From assembly GCF_002210285.1 (NCBI RefSeq), contig NZ_MWQE01000001.1, forward strand, positions 806,001 to 870,000: DNA of 64,000 nt, given 5' to 3'. This document shows, piece after piece, positions 42,098 through 50,332 of the stretch. The DNA comes from Fibrobacter sp. UWR2. Lineage in GTDB: Bacteria; Fibrobacterota; Fibrobacteria; Fibrobacterales; Fibrobacteraceae. A program made the position numbers and the translations under genes. How positions within the stretch are numbered: position 1 is the first letter of the stretch; each line of letters starts with the position of its first letter. Under the pieces are notes generated by a model. It did no database searches and was not told the DNA's origin. It was given only the letters and a program-made list of their open reading frames with translations.

Positions 42098-43345
42098 ATG
42101 ACAATCAGAAAATTGATCTTGGCGGCCTGTGCCGCCTCGGCCGTGTATGCGGCACCGGATCCTAACTTCCACATCTATCTCGCGTTTGGCCAGTCCAACA
42201 TGGAAGGCCAGGGCGATATCGGGAATCAGGACACGACGGTTGACAAACGTTTCCAGGTTCTCTGGGCGGCCGACAACGGCTCATGCTCCGGCAAGACCAA
42301 GGGCCAATGGTCCAAGGCGACTCCCCCGCTGGCGCACTGCCAGGGTGCGAAGCTTGGCCCCACGGACTACTTCGGCCGCACGATGGTCGAAAAGACAGAC
42401 CCCCAGATCAAGGTGGGCGTCATTGTGGTCGCTGTTGCAGGTTGCAGCATCAAGCTGTTCGACAAGGATCAATATGCAAGCTACGCCCAGGGTCAGCAGA
42501 GTTGGATGACCCAGCGAATCAATACGTATGGCGGCAACCCTTACGGCCGCTTGATCGAGATGGCCAAGAAGGCGCAGGAAGAAGGTGTCATCAAGGGCAT
42601 CATCTTCCACCAGGGTGAAACCGATGCCGGTGACGGCAACTGGCCCTCCAATGTCAAGAGGGTCTACAGCAACATCATCAAGGACTTGGGCCTCGGCGAC
42701 GATATCCCGTTCCTCGCAGGCGAAGTGCTGCGCAGCGGCGTGAGCAGCGGTGCCAACAACAACATTGCGAAACTCCCGCAGCAGTCCAAGAACTTCTACG
42801 TCGTCTCTTCCGAAGGCTTCAACCAGGCATTGGGCGATGGCCAGAACGTCCACTTCACCTCGCAGGAATATCGCGATTTCGGCAAGCGCTACGCCGAAAA
42901 GATGATCGAGGTCCTGGGTGACAAGATCAAGCCGGTGGCGACGGCTTCCAGTTCCAGCGCCGAACCTGAAAGTTCTTCGAGTGCGGTAGCCTCGAGTTCT
43001 AGTGTCGTGGCTCCGAAATCGAGTTCCAGCGTTGTTGCTCCGCCTTCTAGCGCTGTTGAAGAATCCAGTTCCTCGACAATCGCTATCGGCGTTGCCCCGG
43101 TTGTTACTGCCCATATCGGGAAGGCTGTCGTGAATGCCAGCCGCGTGACCGTGCCTGTCAAGGTCGACGGCGCCTCCATAAACGCGAAGGTGTTCAGCAT
43201 GCAGGGCAAGATGGTGCTTGACTTTAGCAACAGCTATGTCGGCGGTGCGCTCGGATTTGATACCGCAAAACTCCCTGCGGGTAGCTACATGCTCTCGGTG
43301 CAGGTCGGTTCCGAACGTTCTGTACAGAAGGTGCAAGTTAAATAA
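42098..43345 (+). CDS. Secreted carbohydrate esterase, CE6/sialate O-acetylesterase (SASA) type
   Basis: A 415-residue protein. Signal peptide MTIRKLILAACAASAVYA|A. Catalytic domain about 22-280 with LAFGQSNMEGQG (nucleophile Ser33), VVAVAGCSIK, FHQGETDAG (oxyanion block), and NVHFTS with His252. CE6 enzymes remove acetyl groups from xylan, fitting a plant-fibre degrader. A Ser-rich linker with SSSSA and PKSSSS repeats (about 285-325) leads to an ~80-residue C-terminal beta domain (VFSMQGKMVL ... LPAGSYMLSVQVG) like a T9SS-type sorting or surface-attachment domain. Its stop codon lies within a 25-base tandem duplication. Confidence 0.88.
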   Translation: MTIRKLILAACAASAVYAAPDPNFHIYLAFGQSNMEGQGDIGNQDTTVDKRFQVLWAADNGSCSGKTKGQWSKATPPLAHCQGAKLGPTDYFGRTMVEKTDPQIKVGVIVVAVAGCSIKLFDKDQYASYAQGQQSWMTQRINTYGGNPYGRLIEMAKKAQEEGVIKGIIFHQGETDAGDGNWPSNVKRVYSNIIKDLGLGDDIPFLAGEVLRSGVSSGANNNIAKLPQQSKNFYVVSSEGFNQALGDGQNVHFTSQEYRDFGKRYAEKMIEVLGDKIKPVATASSSSAEPESSSSAVASSSSVVAPKSSSSVVAPPSSAVEESSSSTIAIGVAPVVTAHIGKAVVNASRVTVPVKVDGASINAKVFSMQGKMVLDFSNSYVGGALGFDTAKLPAGSYMLSVQVGSERSVQKVQVK

Positions 43346-43389
43346 GCCAGAGAGATATCTGGTAAAATAAGCCAGAGAGATATCTGGTA
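43340..43389 (+). repeat. Exact 25-bp tandem duplication at the end of the CE6-like gene
   Basis: Two adjoining identical units, 43340-43364 and 43365-43389. The first contains the gene's TAA. Each unit contains the small inverted repeat CCAGA-6-TCTGG. Confidence 0.95.
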
Positions 43390-43398
43390 GGAAATGTG

Positions 43399-43428
43399 CC
43401 CGGGGCGCTTGCCTCGGGTATTTTTTAT
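43399..43428 (+). terminator. Terminator after the CE6-like gene
   Basis: Stem CCCGGGGC (43399-43406) with GCCTCGGG (43411-43418), 8 bp with one G-T, a 4-base loop and a T-rich tail TATTTTTTATT. The tail reaches the end of the convergent trmO-like gene. Confidence 0.85.
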
Positions 43429-44105
43429 TCTACGGCAATGACGGTGAGCGTGTCGCCTGTAACCTTGAACTTGAAGTTCTTGCCGGCGAATGATAGCCCG
43501 TAAATCCGCTCGGGGTCGTCCTGGTAGTGCGGACGCGGGTCCTGCCTCAATATCTCGACGAGGGCATCGAGTTTGCCTTCCGGTACCAGGCGCGCAATCT
43601 CGGGTGCGATTTCCACCTGCAGGCAGTCGTACCGGCGTGCTTCCGCAAACCCGCCCTTTGCACCCTCGACGCTGTCGGCGTAGGGCAGGTAGGGCTTGAT
43701 GTCAATGATGGGAGTGCCGTCCATGAGGTCAGCTCCGCTCACGATAATTTCCGGCCCCTCGGGCCCGTCCAGGCGCACCTCTTCTATCTTCACGCAGCTC
43801 ATTGCGATGGGATTCGGGCGGAAACTGCTTCTTGTGGCGAATACACCGAGCCTGGTGTTCCCTCCGAGGCGCGGGGGTCGCACGGTCGGGTGCCATGTAT
43901 CTCGCACGTTTTCTGAAAAAATCCAGATAAGCCAAAGGTGGCTGAACCCTTCCAGCCCGCGCAAGGCGTCTGGGTTGCGGAATTCCGGCTCGAAGTGAAT
44001 CACGGAACGCAATGACGGAACAAGCCCGCTCTGGCGGGGTATCCCGAATTTTTCGGGAAAGTCGCTTTTGATGCGGGCTATGACCTTGAAGTTGTAGGAA
44101 TCCAT
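43425..44105 (-). CDS. trmO: tRNA (N6-threonylcarbamoyladenosine37-N6)-methyltransferase TrmO-like
   Basis: A 226-residue cytoplasmic protein of the UPF0066/YaeB/TrmO family. Signatures: IARIKSDFPEKFGIPRQSGLVP, EGFSHLWLIWIF, VRPPRLGGNTRLGVFATRSSFRPNPI (the SAM-binding fold's conserved loop, with G.FA.RSP-type RSSFRPNPI), SGADLMDGTPIIDIKPYLPYAD, and a C-terminal extension DDPERIYGLSFAG. TrmO methylates t6A37 in tRNA-Thr. The length agrees with E. coli (235). The gene is on the minus strand, 32 bases after a histidine phosphatase gene. Confidence 0.9.
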   Translation of the reverse strand: MDSYNFKVIARIKSDFPEKFGIPRQSGLVPSLRSVIHFEPEFRNPDALRGLEGFSHLWLIWIFSENVRDTWHPTVRPPRLGGNTRLGVFATRSSFRPNPIAMSCVKIEEVRLDGPEGPEIIVSGADLMDGTPIIDIKPYLPYADSVEGAKGGFAEARRYDCLQVEIAPEIARLVPEGKLDALVEILRQDPRPHYQDDPERIYGLSFAGKNFKFKVTGDTLTVIAVE

Positions 44106-44137
44106 TCGTTAGCGATTCAGGCTGTGCATGCCCTGAA

Positions 44138-45253
44138 CTAGCTAGACATTGTGCCTTCGTCAAGGCCCTTGACCGGCACGTACTTGACGGTTCCGTCGGC
44201 CTTGATGATCACGGCGACACCGGCGAGGAAGTTCAGCCAACTCTTGTCTTCGTGGTGCTTCATTTCGAGCGCACGGTTCGTTGCGAAAATGGTGAGCGGG
44301 TAGAGCATCTGGTCGTGCGAAACGACAACGTTGATACGGCCCTGCGGGGCAATCTTTGCAAGGACAATTTCGTTCATGAACTGGGCCCCGCGTTCCATCA
44401 GGTCGTAGTAGCCTTCATTGTAGGTCGTGGCGGGGTCAAGGTAGTCGTTGTATGCCCAGCGCGAAACGACGTCATAGCTGGTGGGCTCGTTGGCGTAGAA
44501 CTCCTCGATCTTGGCGTGGTCTTTTTCGAACCAGCCGCCGTTCAGGTCCTTGAGAGCGGTATGCGTGATTTCTGTTTGGCCGCGGCCCTGTGCAATGGCC
44601 ATGCAGGTCTGCAGTGTGCGAGCAATTTCGGAATGCCAGTACTTGATTTCTTCGGTTCCGGCGATGTGCTGGCCAACGCGGTCGGCCTGAACGTATCCCT
44701 TGCCGGTGAGGACGCCCGTCGAGTCGGTGGAGGCGGTACGGTGGGCGTGGCGCAGGAGGAACACGACCTTGTCGGTGGCCTCGAGGGACTCGTAGATTTT
44801 CTGGATGCCGACGAAGCTTGTGTAGGCGGCTGCGTTCGGGTCAAACGGGGTCGGGTCTTCGTCATCCTGGACGTTGCCGGCGAATTTCCCGTCGCAGGTA
44901 ACCTTGACGCCCGAAGCGACAGTGAGGGGTTCGGTGGTGCATCCCATGTCGGGGACGGCGACGGCGTCAGTCGTGAATTCAACCGGAGTCGTGTCTACAG
45001 CGGAAGATACCGGCGGCACGCTGGCGGAGGAACCCGGTTCGACAGCGGAAGAGGGGGGCAGAGTTTCCGAGGAGGTCGGCTCGATTGTAGATGAACCTGG
45101 AACCGATTCCGAGGAACCGGGAAGCGCTTCCGAAGAAATGGCCGGCTGGCTGCCGCCTTCGGGGCCGACAGGGCTACTGGATTTGTCATCGCCGCAGGCT
45201 GTGATGGCGAGGGCGGCAAGCAGGGAAATCGGAAGTAATGCAAATTTTTTCAT
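44138..45253 (-). CDS. Histidine phosphatase-family lipoprotein
   Basis: A 371-residue protein. MKKFALLPISLLAALAITAC|GDD is a lipoprotein signal, then a long Ser/Pro/Glu-rich linker (about 25-90). The C-terminal domain has the histidine phosphatase (phosphoglycerate mutase fold) core: VVFLLRHAHRTA (His nucleophile; RHG is RHAHR), LTGKGYVQADRVGQHI, EIARTLQTCMA and VVVSHDQML. A secreted surface-anchored phosphatase of this family could act on phytate-like or other phosphoesters, but the substrate is unknown. GAGGAGCCCT precedes the ATG. Confidence 0.85.
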   Translation of the reverse strand: MKKFALLPISLLAALAITACGDDKSSSPVGPEGGSQPAISSEALPGSSESVPGSSTIEPTSSETLPPSSAVEPGSSASVPPVSSAVDTTPVEFTTDAVAVPDMGCTTEPLTVASGVKVTCDGKFAGNVQDDEDPTPFDPNAAAYTSFVGIQKIYESLEATDKVVFLLRHAHRTASTDSTGVLTGKGYVQADRVGQHIAGTEEIKYWHSEIARTLQTCMAIAQGRGQTEITHTALKDLNGGWFEKDHAKIEEFYANEPTSYDVVSRWAYNDYLDPATTYNEGYYDLMERGAQFMNEIVLAKIAPQGRINVVVSHDQMLYPLTIFATNRALEMKHHEDKSWLNFLAGVAVIIKADGTVKYVPVKGLDEGTMSS

Positions 45254-45363
45254 AGGGCTCCTCGTGGTGCTACTATTCTTTCTTGAATATGTAATTATTT
45301 GACGCCCGATTTACAAGTAAATTTTCGCAAAGACTACAGGTTTGGGCCCGTTTTGGGGTCATT

Positions 45364-46167
45364 CTATGTTTTGGAAGTCGTTTTTTGCGAATCCTGGGCG
45401 GAATATTCGTCGGTGGCGAGGGCGTTCCGGCGCTTGAGTTCCTTGTTTAGAGGCCAGTAGATGGCTGCGAAAAGGACGTATCCGCACAAAAGTACTATCC
45501 AGTGGTTCAGGTGGAGGAAAATCTCGAGGTAGCGCATCTCGGCGAACATGAATGGACCCGCGATCAGGAACAGGGGGAGCTGCCTGCACTGGTCCCCGAG
45601 CGAGAAGCGCGATTCGTAGCTTACGATGGAGTTCATCATCGGAAAACTCGTGCAGAACCCGCCCATAAGGCGCTTGATGACCATGAGTCCCGAAACGACG
45701 CCGGCGATGGCCGGGGCCTTGATGTAGATAGGCAGCGGAGTCTTGTAGCGTACGCCGGACTTGTACTTTTGCGTCTGGAACAGGATTACGCCTACGGCAA
45801 AGTCAAAAATGCATGCCCCGATAAAGTAGGGTTCCCCGTCCGGGATTCTGGGCATAAGGAATGTCCCGAGTGCCACAAAGAAGGCTAGTCCCGCGGCAAT
45901 GGAGGGGATAATCGGGATTTTTACTTTGTAGTGCAAAATTCTCACGATATGCACGTACAGGAGGCACATGAACCCCGAAATGGCGTTCGCGGTGCCCATG
46001 GGGAGCCCGACAGCGATATAGGCGAACCCGCAGGGGATGGGGATCGTGGCGGCGACAGCCTTGAGCTGGGGGTCGCGGGTATAGGCGCTGAAAACACCGA
46101 GTGCCGTGACCATAAAAACGAGCAGCCAGTCGTAGAATTCAAAATGGAAATTGAGACTTTCCAACAT
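45364..46167 (-). CDS. Hypothetical membrane protein (about seven TM)
   Basis: A 267-residue integral membrane protein with hydrophobic segments at about 13-28, 38-58, 60-78, 85-105, 117-133, 155-170 and 220-240. Motifs IPIPCGFAYIAVGLPMGTANAISG and GGFCTSFPMMNSIVSYESR are distinctive but match no family I recall. The hydrophilic C-terminus is Lys/Arg/Asp rich. It is divergent from the pyrophosphatase gene, sharing a ~105-base spacer. Confidence 0.65.
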   Translation of the reverse strand: MLESLNFHFEFYDWLLVFMVTALGVFSAYTRDPQLKAVAATIPIPCGFAYIAVGLPMGTANAISGFMCLLYVHIVRILHYKVKIPIIPSIAAGLAFFVALGTFLMPRIPDGEPYFIGACIFDFAVGVILFQTQKYKSGVRYKTPLPIYIKAPAIAGVVSGLMVIKRLMGGFCTSFPMMNSIVSYESRFSLGDQCRQLPLFLIAGPFMFAEMRYLEIFLHLNHWIVLLCGYVLFAAIYWPLNKELKRRNALATDEYSAQDSQKTTSKT

Positions 46168-46272
46168 GGAGTGTAAATTTAAACAAAAATTAGGTTACTT
46201 TCTTCGATTTTCGTTATAGATTTCTTTATAGGTCGTCGGACGCCGGCCAAAATATAGCAAAGAGAGGCCTCT

Positions 46273-48642
46273 ATGCTTACAATTCCAGCTTATTGGTATT
46301 TGGTTCCGGTTGCAGCATTGTTTGCGCTGGGAATGGCACTGTTCTTTTACCGGTTCATGAAGCGACAACCCGACGGCAACCGCAAGATGAAGGCTATTGC
46401 GCATTTTGTGCGCGTGGGCGCCTTTGCCTATCTCCGGCGGCAGTACAAGACGGTTTCCATCGTTTTTGCTGTCCTTTTCCTGGTCTTCGTGGTACTAGCA
46501 ATAATGGGCATCCAGAACCCGTTCGTGCCGGTGGCGTTCCTGACGGGCGGTTTCTTCAGCGGCTTGTGCGGGTTCCTCGGCATGAAGACTGCGACTTATG
46601 CGAGTTCCCGTACGGCGAACGGCGCCATCAGCAGCCTGAACCGCGGGCTTGTCATCGCTTTCCGCAGCGGTGCGGTGATGGGGCTTGTGGTTGTTGGCTT
46701 TGGCCTTCTGGATATTTCGGCCTGGTTCTTTTTGCTCAACTACATTTACGACCATAACGTGTGGAATTTCGGGGCCGACGTCGCGGCCAAGGTTTCGCTT
46801 GGGGCCTGGACTGCCGACATGGTGAATAACGCCGAATGGGCCCATGCGAAGATGGTGGAAATCACGACGACGATGCTTACCTTCGGGATGGGTGCATCCC
46901 TGCAGGCCCTGTTCGCCCGTGTGGGCGGAGGCATTTACACGAAGGCCGCCGATGTCGGCGCCGACCTTGTGGGCAAGGTGGAAGCGGGCATCCCTGAAGA
47001 CGACCCGCGCAACCCGGCTACCATCGCGGACAACGTGGGCGACAACGTCGGCGACGTTGCCGGCATGGGCGCGGACCTCTACGAATCTTATTGTGGGTCT
47101 ATCCTTTCTACGGCGGCACTGGGCGCCGCCCTCCCGATGGGCGGGCTCAAGCTCGTGATTGCCCCGATGATTGTCGCGGCCATCGGGATTGTGCTTTCGG
47201 TGTTCGGCATTTTCATGGTGCGAACCCACGAAGACGCAAATACCAAGTCCCTGTTGCGTTCGCTTTTGACAGGGACGCTCGGGTCTTCCGTGCTTATCCT
47301 TGTGGCAGTCTTTGCGTTGGTGCGGCTTGACTTTATCTCGATGGGTATTTTTGGCTCGGTGCTTTCGGGCCTTGCTGCCGGTGTGATGATTGGCCAGTTT
47401 ACCGAATACTACACGTCCGATGCGTACAAGCCTACGCGCGGCATTGCGGGCCAGGCGAAACTCGGGGCCGCAACGACGATTATCGACGGCATTTCCGTGG
47501 GCATGTTCTCGACGGGTCTCCCCGTGATTACGATTGTCGCAGGCATTGTCGCCGCCTTCGGGTGTGCGGGTGGATTTAGCAACATGGCGATGGGCCTCTA
47601 CGGCGTGGGCTTTGCTGCTGTCGGCATGCTGAGTACCCTAGGCATCACGCTTGCGACCGATGCGTTCGGGCCGATTGCCGACAACGCGGGCGGCAACGCC
47701 GAGATGGCGGGCCTCGATCCGGAGGTGCGTTCCCGTACCGATGAACTCGACATGCTCGGGAACACGACTGCTGCGACGGGCAAGGGTTTTGCCATCGGGT
47801 CGGCGGCACTTACGGCGATGGCTTTGCTTGCCTCGTATGTGGAAGAAGTCAAGATATGGATTGGCCACCTCGCTACTTCGGCGGAAGGTGTGTGGAAGGT
47901 GGGTTCGGTGGCTTTCGTGAACAAGGCTAGCGACCTTGCCGCTGCAGTTTCAGATATAAGCGGTGTAAAATTGCTCGATGAAGGTACGCGTGCCATCGCC
48001 GAGAACGGTAGCCTCGTGGGCATGGTGGCAAGCCGCGCCGATTACACCGACTTTATGCAGATTTACAACCTGAACCTGATGAACCCCATGCTGCTCGGCG
48101 GTCTGTTCATCGGTGCGATGATGACGTTCGTGTTCTGTGCGCTCACCATCAAGGCGGTGGGGCGTGCGGCTAGCGCGATGGTGGAGGAGGTGCGCCGCCA
48201 GTTCCGCGAGATTCCGGGAATCATGGAGGGCACCGCCGAGCCGAACTACGCGCGCTGCGTGGATATCTCGACGACGGGTGCCCAGCACGAGATGATCGTG
48301 CCCTCCATCCTTGCGGTGGTCGTGCCCGTGCTGGTGGGCCTCTTCATGGGTGTAGCGGGCGTGTTCGGACTCTTGGCCGGTGGCCTCGCTTGCGGCTTCG
48401 CGCTTGCGACGATGCTCAATAACGCGGGTGGCGCCTGGGATAACGCGAAGAAGTTTGTCGAGAAGGGCAACTACGGCGGCAAGGGCTCCGATACGCACAA
48501 GGCTGCCGTGGTGGGCGATACCGTGGGCGACCCGTTCAAGGATACCGCCGGGCCTTCGCTCAACATCCTCATCAAGCTCATGACCATGGTGAGCGTCGTG
48601 TTTGCTGGCGTCGTCGTGCGCTTCGGCAATATGTTCTTTTAA
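46273..48642 (+). CDS. hppA: K+-dependent membrane-bound pyrophosphatase (Na+ or H+ pump)
   Basis: A 789-residue integral membrane ion pump with about 16 TM segments. It couples PPi hydrolysis to Na+ or H+ export. Catalytic-site motifs: DVGADLVGKVEAGIPEDDPR, IADNVGDNVGDVAGMGADLYE, ADNAGGNAEMAGL and, near the C-terminus, NNAGGAWDNAKKFVE with KGSDTHKAAVVGDTVGDPFKDT. The signature GNTTAATGKGF has Ala500 and Gly503 at the positions that mark K+-dependent enzymes (K+-independent ones have Lys and Thr). Many K+-dependent forms pump Na+. An RBS-like AGAGAGGCCTCT precedes the ATG. Confidence 0.95.
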   Translation: MLTIPAYWYLVPVAALFALGMALFFYRFMKRQPDGNRKMKAIAHFVRVGAFAYLRRQYKTVSIVFAVLFLVFVVLAIMGIQNPFVPVAFLTGGFFSGLCGFLGMKTATYASSRTANGAISSLNRGLVIAFRSGAVMGLVVVGFGLLDISAWFFLLNYIYDHNVWNFGADVAAKVSLGAWTADMVNNAEWAHAKMVEITTTMLTFGMGASLQALFARVGGGIYTKAADVGADLVGKVEAGIPEDDPRNPATIADNVGDNVGDVAGMGADLYESYCGSILSTAALGAALPMGGLKLVIAPMIVAAIGIVLSVFGIFMVRTHEDANTKSLLRSLLTGTLGSSVLILVAVFALVRLDFISMGIFGSVLSGLAAGVMIGQFTEYYTSDAYKPTRGIAGQAKLGAATTIIDGISVGMFSTGLPVITIVAGIVAAFGCAGGFSNMAMGLYGVGFAAVGMLSTLGITLATDAFGPIADNAGGNAEMAGLDPEVRSRTDELDMLGNTTAATGKGFAIGSAALTAMALLASYVEEVKIWIGHLATSAEGVWKVGSVAFVNKASDLAAAVSDISGVKLLDEGTRAIAENGSLVGMVASRADYTDFMQIYNLNLMNPMLLGGLFIGAMMTFVFCALTIKAVGRAASAMVEEVRRQFREIPGIMEGTAEPNYARCVDISTTGAQHEMIVPSILAVVVPVLVGLFMGVAGVFGLLAGGLACGFALATMLNNAGGAWDNAKKFVEKGNYGGKGSDTHKAAVVGDTVGDPFKDTAGPSLNILIKLMTMVSVVFAGVVVRFGNMFF

Positions 48643-48672
48643 AAAATTTTTACTTTTTTATTGGAGGTTACG

Positions 48673-50232
48673 ATGAAGAAGGAACTCCAATCCAAAATCT
48701 TGATGCCGCTTTTTGCGACAATTGCCCTTGTCGCTTTTTCTGCTTGTGGCGATGACAATAGCGGAACCTCAACGCAACCATCGGACGAAGAGTCGTCCTC
48801 TAGTGTATATGAGAACAACGATGATGAATCTTCTTCCAGCGTCACACCGAAGTCTAGCAGTTCTGCGAAGTCCTCTTCCAGCGTAACGCCGAAATCGAGT
48901 TCTCACAATGACAAGTCAAGCAGCAGTTCTGCAAAATCTTCAAGTTCTATAACTGCTTGCAAGAGTGAAAATGAAGATTCGTGCGAATACGGCGAGCTGG
49001 TAGATGATCGCGATGGCAAGACCTACAGGACTGTAAAGATCGGCGATCAAGTGTGGATGGCCGAAAATCTGAATTACGAACCGGCCGATAGTTACTGCTA
49101 TTCTATATTAAATAGTGAATGCCCTAACGGGTTAGTCGAGAATTGTGCCAAGTATGGTCGCTTTTACAATTGGGAAAGGGCTATGGAAGCCTGTCCGAGC
49201 GGATGGCACTTGCCAAGCATTGACGAATGGAGGACTTTGTTCAAAACGGTCTCTGGAAATAACGTCAAGATGACAGCGAATTTGCTCAAGTCTACGACAG
49301 GATGGTCTGACGATGGCAACGGTACGGATGCATTCGGCTTCACGGTTCTCCCGAGTGGATTCGCAGAATGGAGTAGTTATTATGGGGAAGGTGCAGAAGC
49401 GAATTTTTGGAGTTCCACAGAATACACTCGTTATGATGGTGCGTACATGGTGTCTTTATCTAACTATGATGATTTTGCATATGAGAAGGATGCCTTCAAG
49501 GAAGACCTCTTCAATAGTGTCCGTTGTGTGATGGGTTCCTCGTCGAGTGGAATGCCGAAATCAAGTAGTTCCATTGCGTCAGTTGAATATGGTGAACTGA
49601 CGGATTCCCGCGACGGACAAACGTACAGGACCGTGAAAATTGGTGACCAGGTATGGATGGCTGAAAATCTTAATTTTGAAACGGCCTCTAGTCACTGCTA
49701 CCTTGATTCAGCGAAATATTGCGAGAAAACCGGTCGCCTTTATTGGTGGGCGGATGCGGTAGGCAAGTCGGAAGAGGAGTGTGGCCTTGGAAAATTGTGC
49801 TCCCTGCCGTCGGGGAATATCCAAGGCGTTTGCCCGGATGGATGGCACTTGCCGAGCTATGCGGAATGGGAAACGTTGTTGACTTTCGTTGGTGATAAGA
49901 ACTATGCGGCACCGTCACTCAAATCTGCATCGGATTGGGACTTGTGCAGTTGCACAAATGGAACAGGTTTCTCGGCTCTTCCCGCTGCGAGAATGTTTGG
50001 TGATAGAGATAATCCAAGCTATGATGCTCCCGAGGAGCCCTATGCGCTCTTTTGGAGTTCTTCAGAGTATAAACAAGAGGTTTCTTCTAAGGTTTCTGAC
50101 GATGAGTGGACTCATTTGGTTTATGGCAATGTATACACGTTTGGGTTAGATGAACACTATGATAGTGCGAGTCTGAGTATCAGTGATATTAGTAAAGAGG
50201 ATGGTCTCTCCGTCCGTTGCGTCAAGGACTAG
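48673..50232 (+). CDS. Lipoprotein with two Fibrobacter major paralogous domains
   Basis: A 519-residue protein. The ATG at 48673 has GGAGGT before it; a TTG at 48661 is the only longer option. The signal ends FSAC|GDD; residues 35-95 are a linker of SSSS blocks. Domain 1 (about 103-290) opens CEYGELVDDRDGKTYRTVKI and ends SVRCVMG; domain 2 (about 306-519) opens EYGELTDSRDGQTYRTVKIG and ends SVRCVKD. Both keep the WMAENLN and CP.GWHLP cores and even numbers of Cys, suggesting disulfides. A short hairpin with TATTTT follows. Surface-exposed, unknown function. Confidence 0.88.
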   Translation: MKKELQSKILMPLFATIALVAFSACGDDNSGTSTQPSDEESSSSVYENNDDESSSSVTPKSSSSAKSSSSVTPKSSSHNDKSSSSSAKSSSSITACKSENEDSCEYGELVDDRDGKTYRTVKIGDQVWMAENLNYEPADSYCYSILNSECPNGLVENCAKYGRFYNWERAMEACPSGWHLPSIDEWRTLFKTVSGNNVKMTANLLKSTTGWSDDGNGTDAFGFTVLPSGFAEWSSYYGEGAEANFWSSTEYTRYDGAYMVSLSNYDDFAYEKDAFKEDLFNSVRCVMGSSSSGMPKSSSSIASVEYGELTDSRDGQTYRTVKIGDQVWMAENLNFETASSHCYLDSAKYCEKTGRLYWWADAVGKSEEECGLGKLCSLPSGNIQGVCPDGWHLPSYAEWETLLTFVGDKNYAAPSLKSASDWDLCSCTNGTGFSALPAARMFGDRDNPSYDAPEEPYALFWSSSEYKQEVSSKVSDDEWTHLVYGNVYTFGLDEHYDSASLSISDISKEDGLSVRCVKD

Positions 50233-50258
50233 GCTGATTTCAGATAGCAACTAAAATG

Positions 50259-50280
50259 TCCTCCCTTCAGGAGGATATTT
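50259..50280 (+). terminator. Weak terminator after the first two-domain lipoprotein gene
   Basis: Stem TCCTCC (50259-50264) with GGAGGA (50270-50275), a 5-base loop, then TATTT. Short stem and short T run. Confidence 0.5.
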
Positions 50281-50332
50281 TGCATATAATAAAAGGGACT
50301 TGCTATATTTACCACAGATTATAGAAGGAAAT

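Noticed and set aside
48770-48960. Short repeats resembling a CRISPR or minisatellite array
   Set aside because: They are codon-level repeats of Ser-rich linkers (SSSS, PKSSSS) in lipoproteins; spacing is irregular and in frame.
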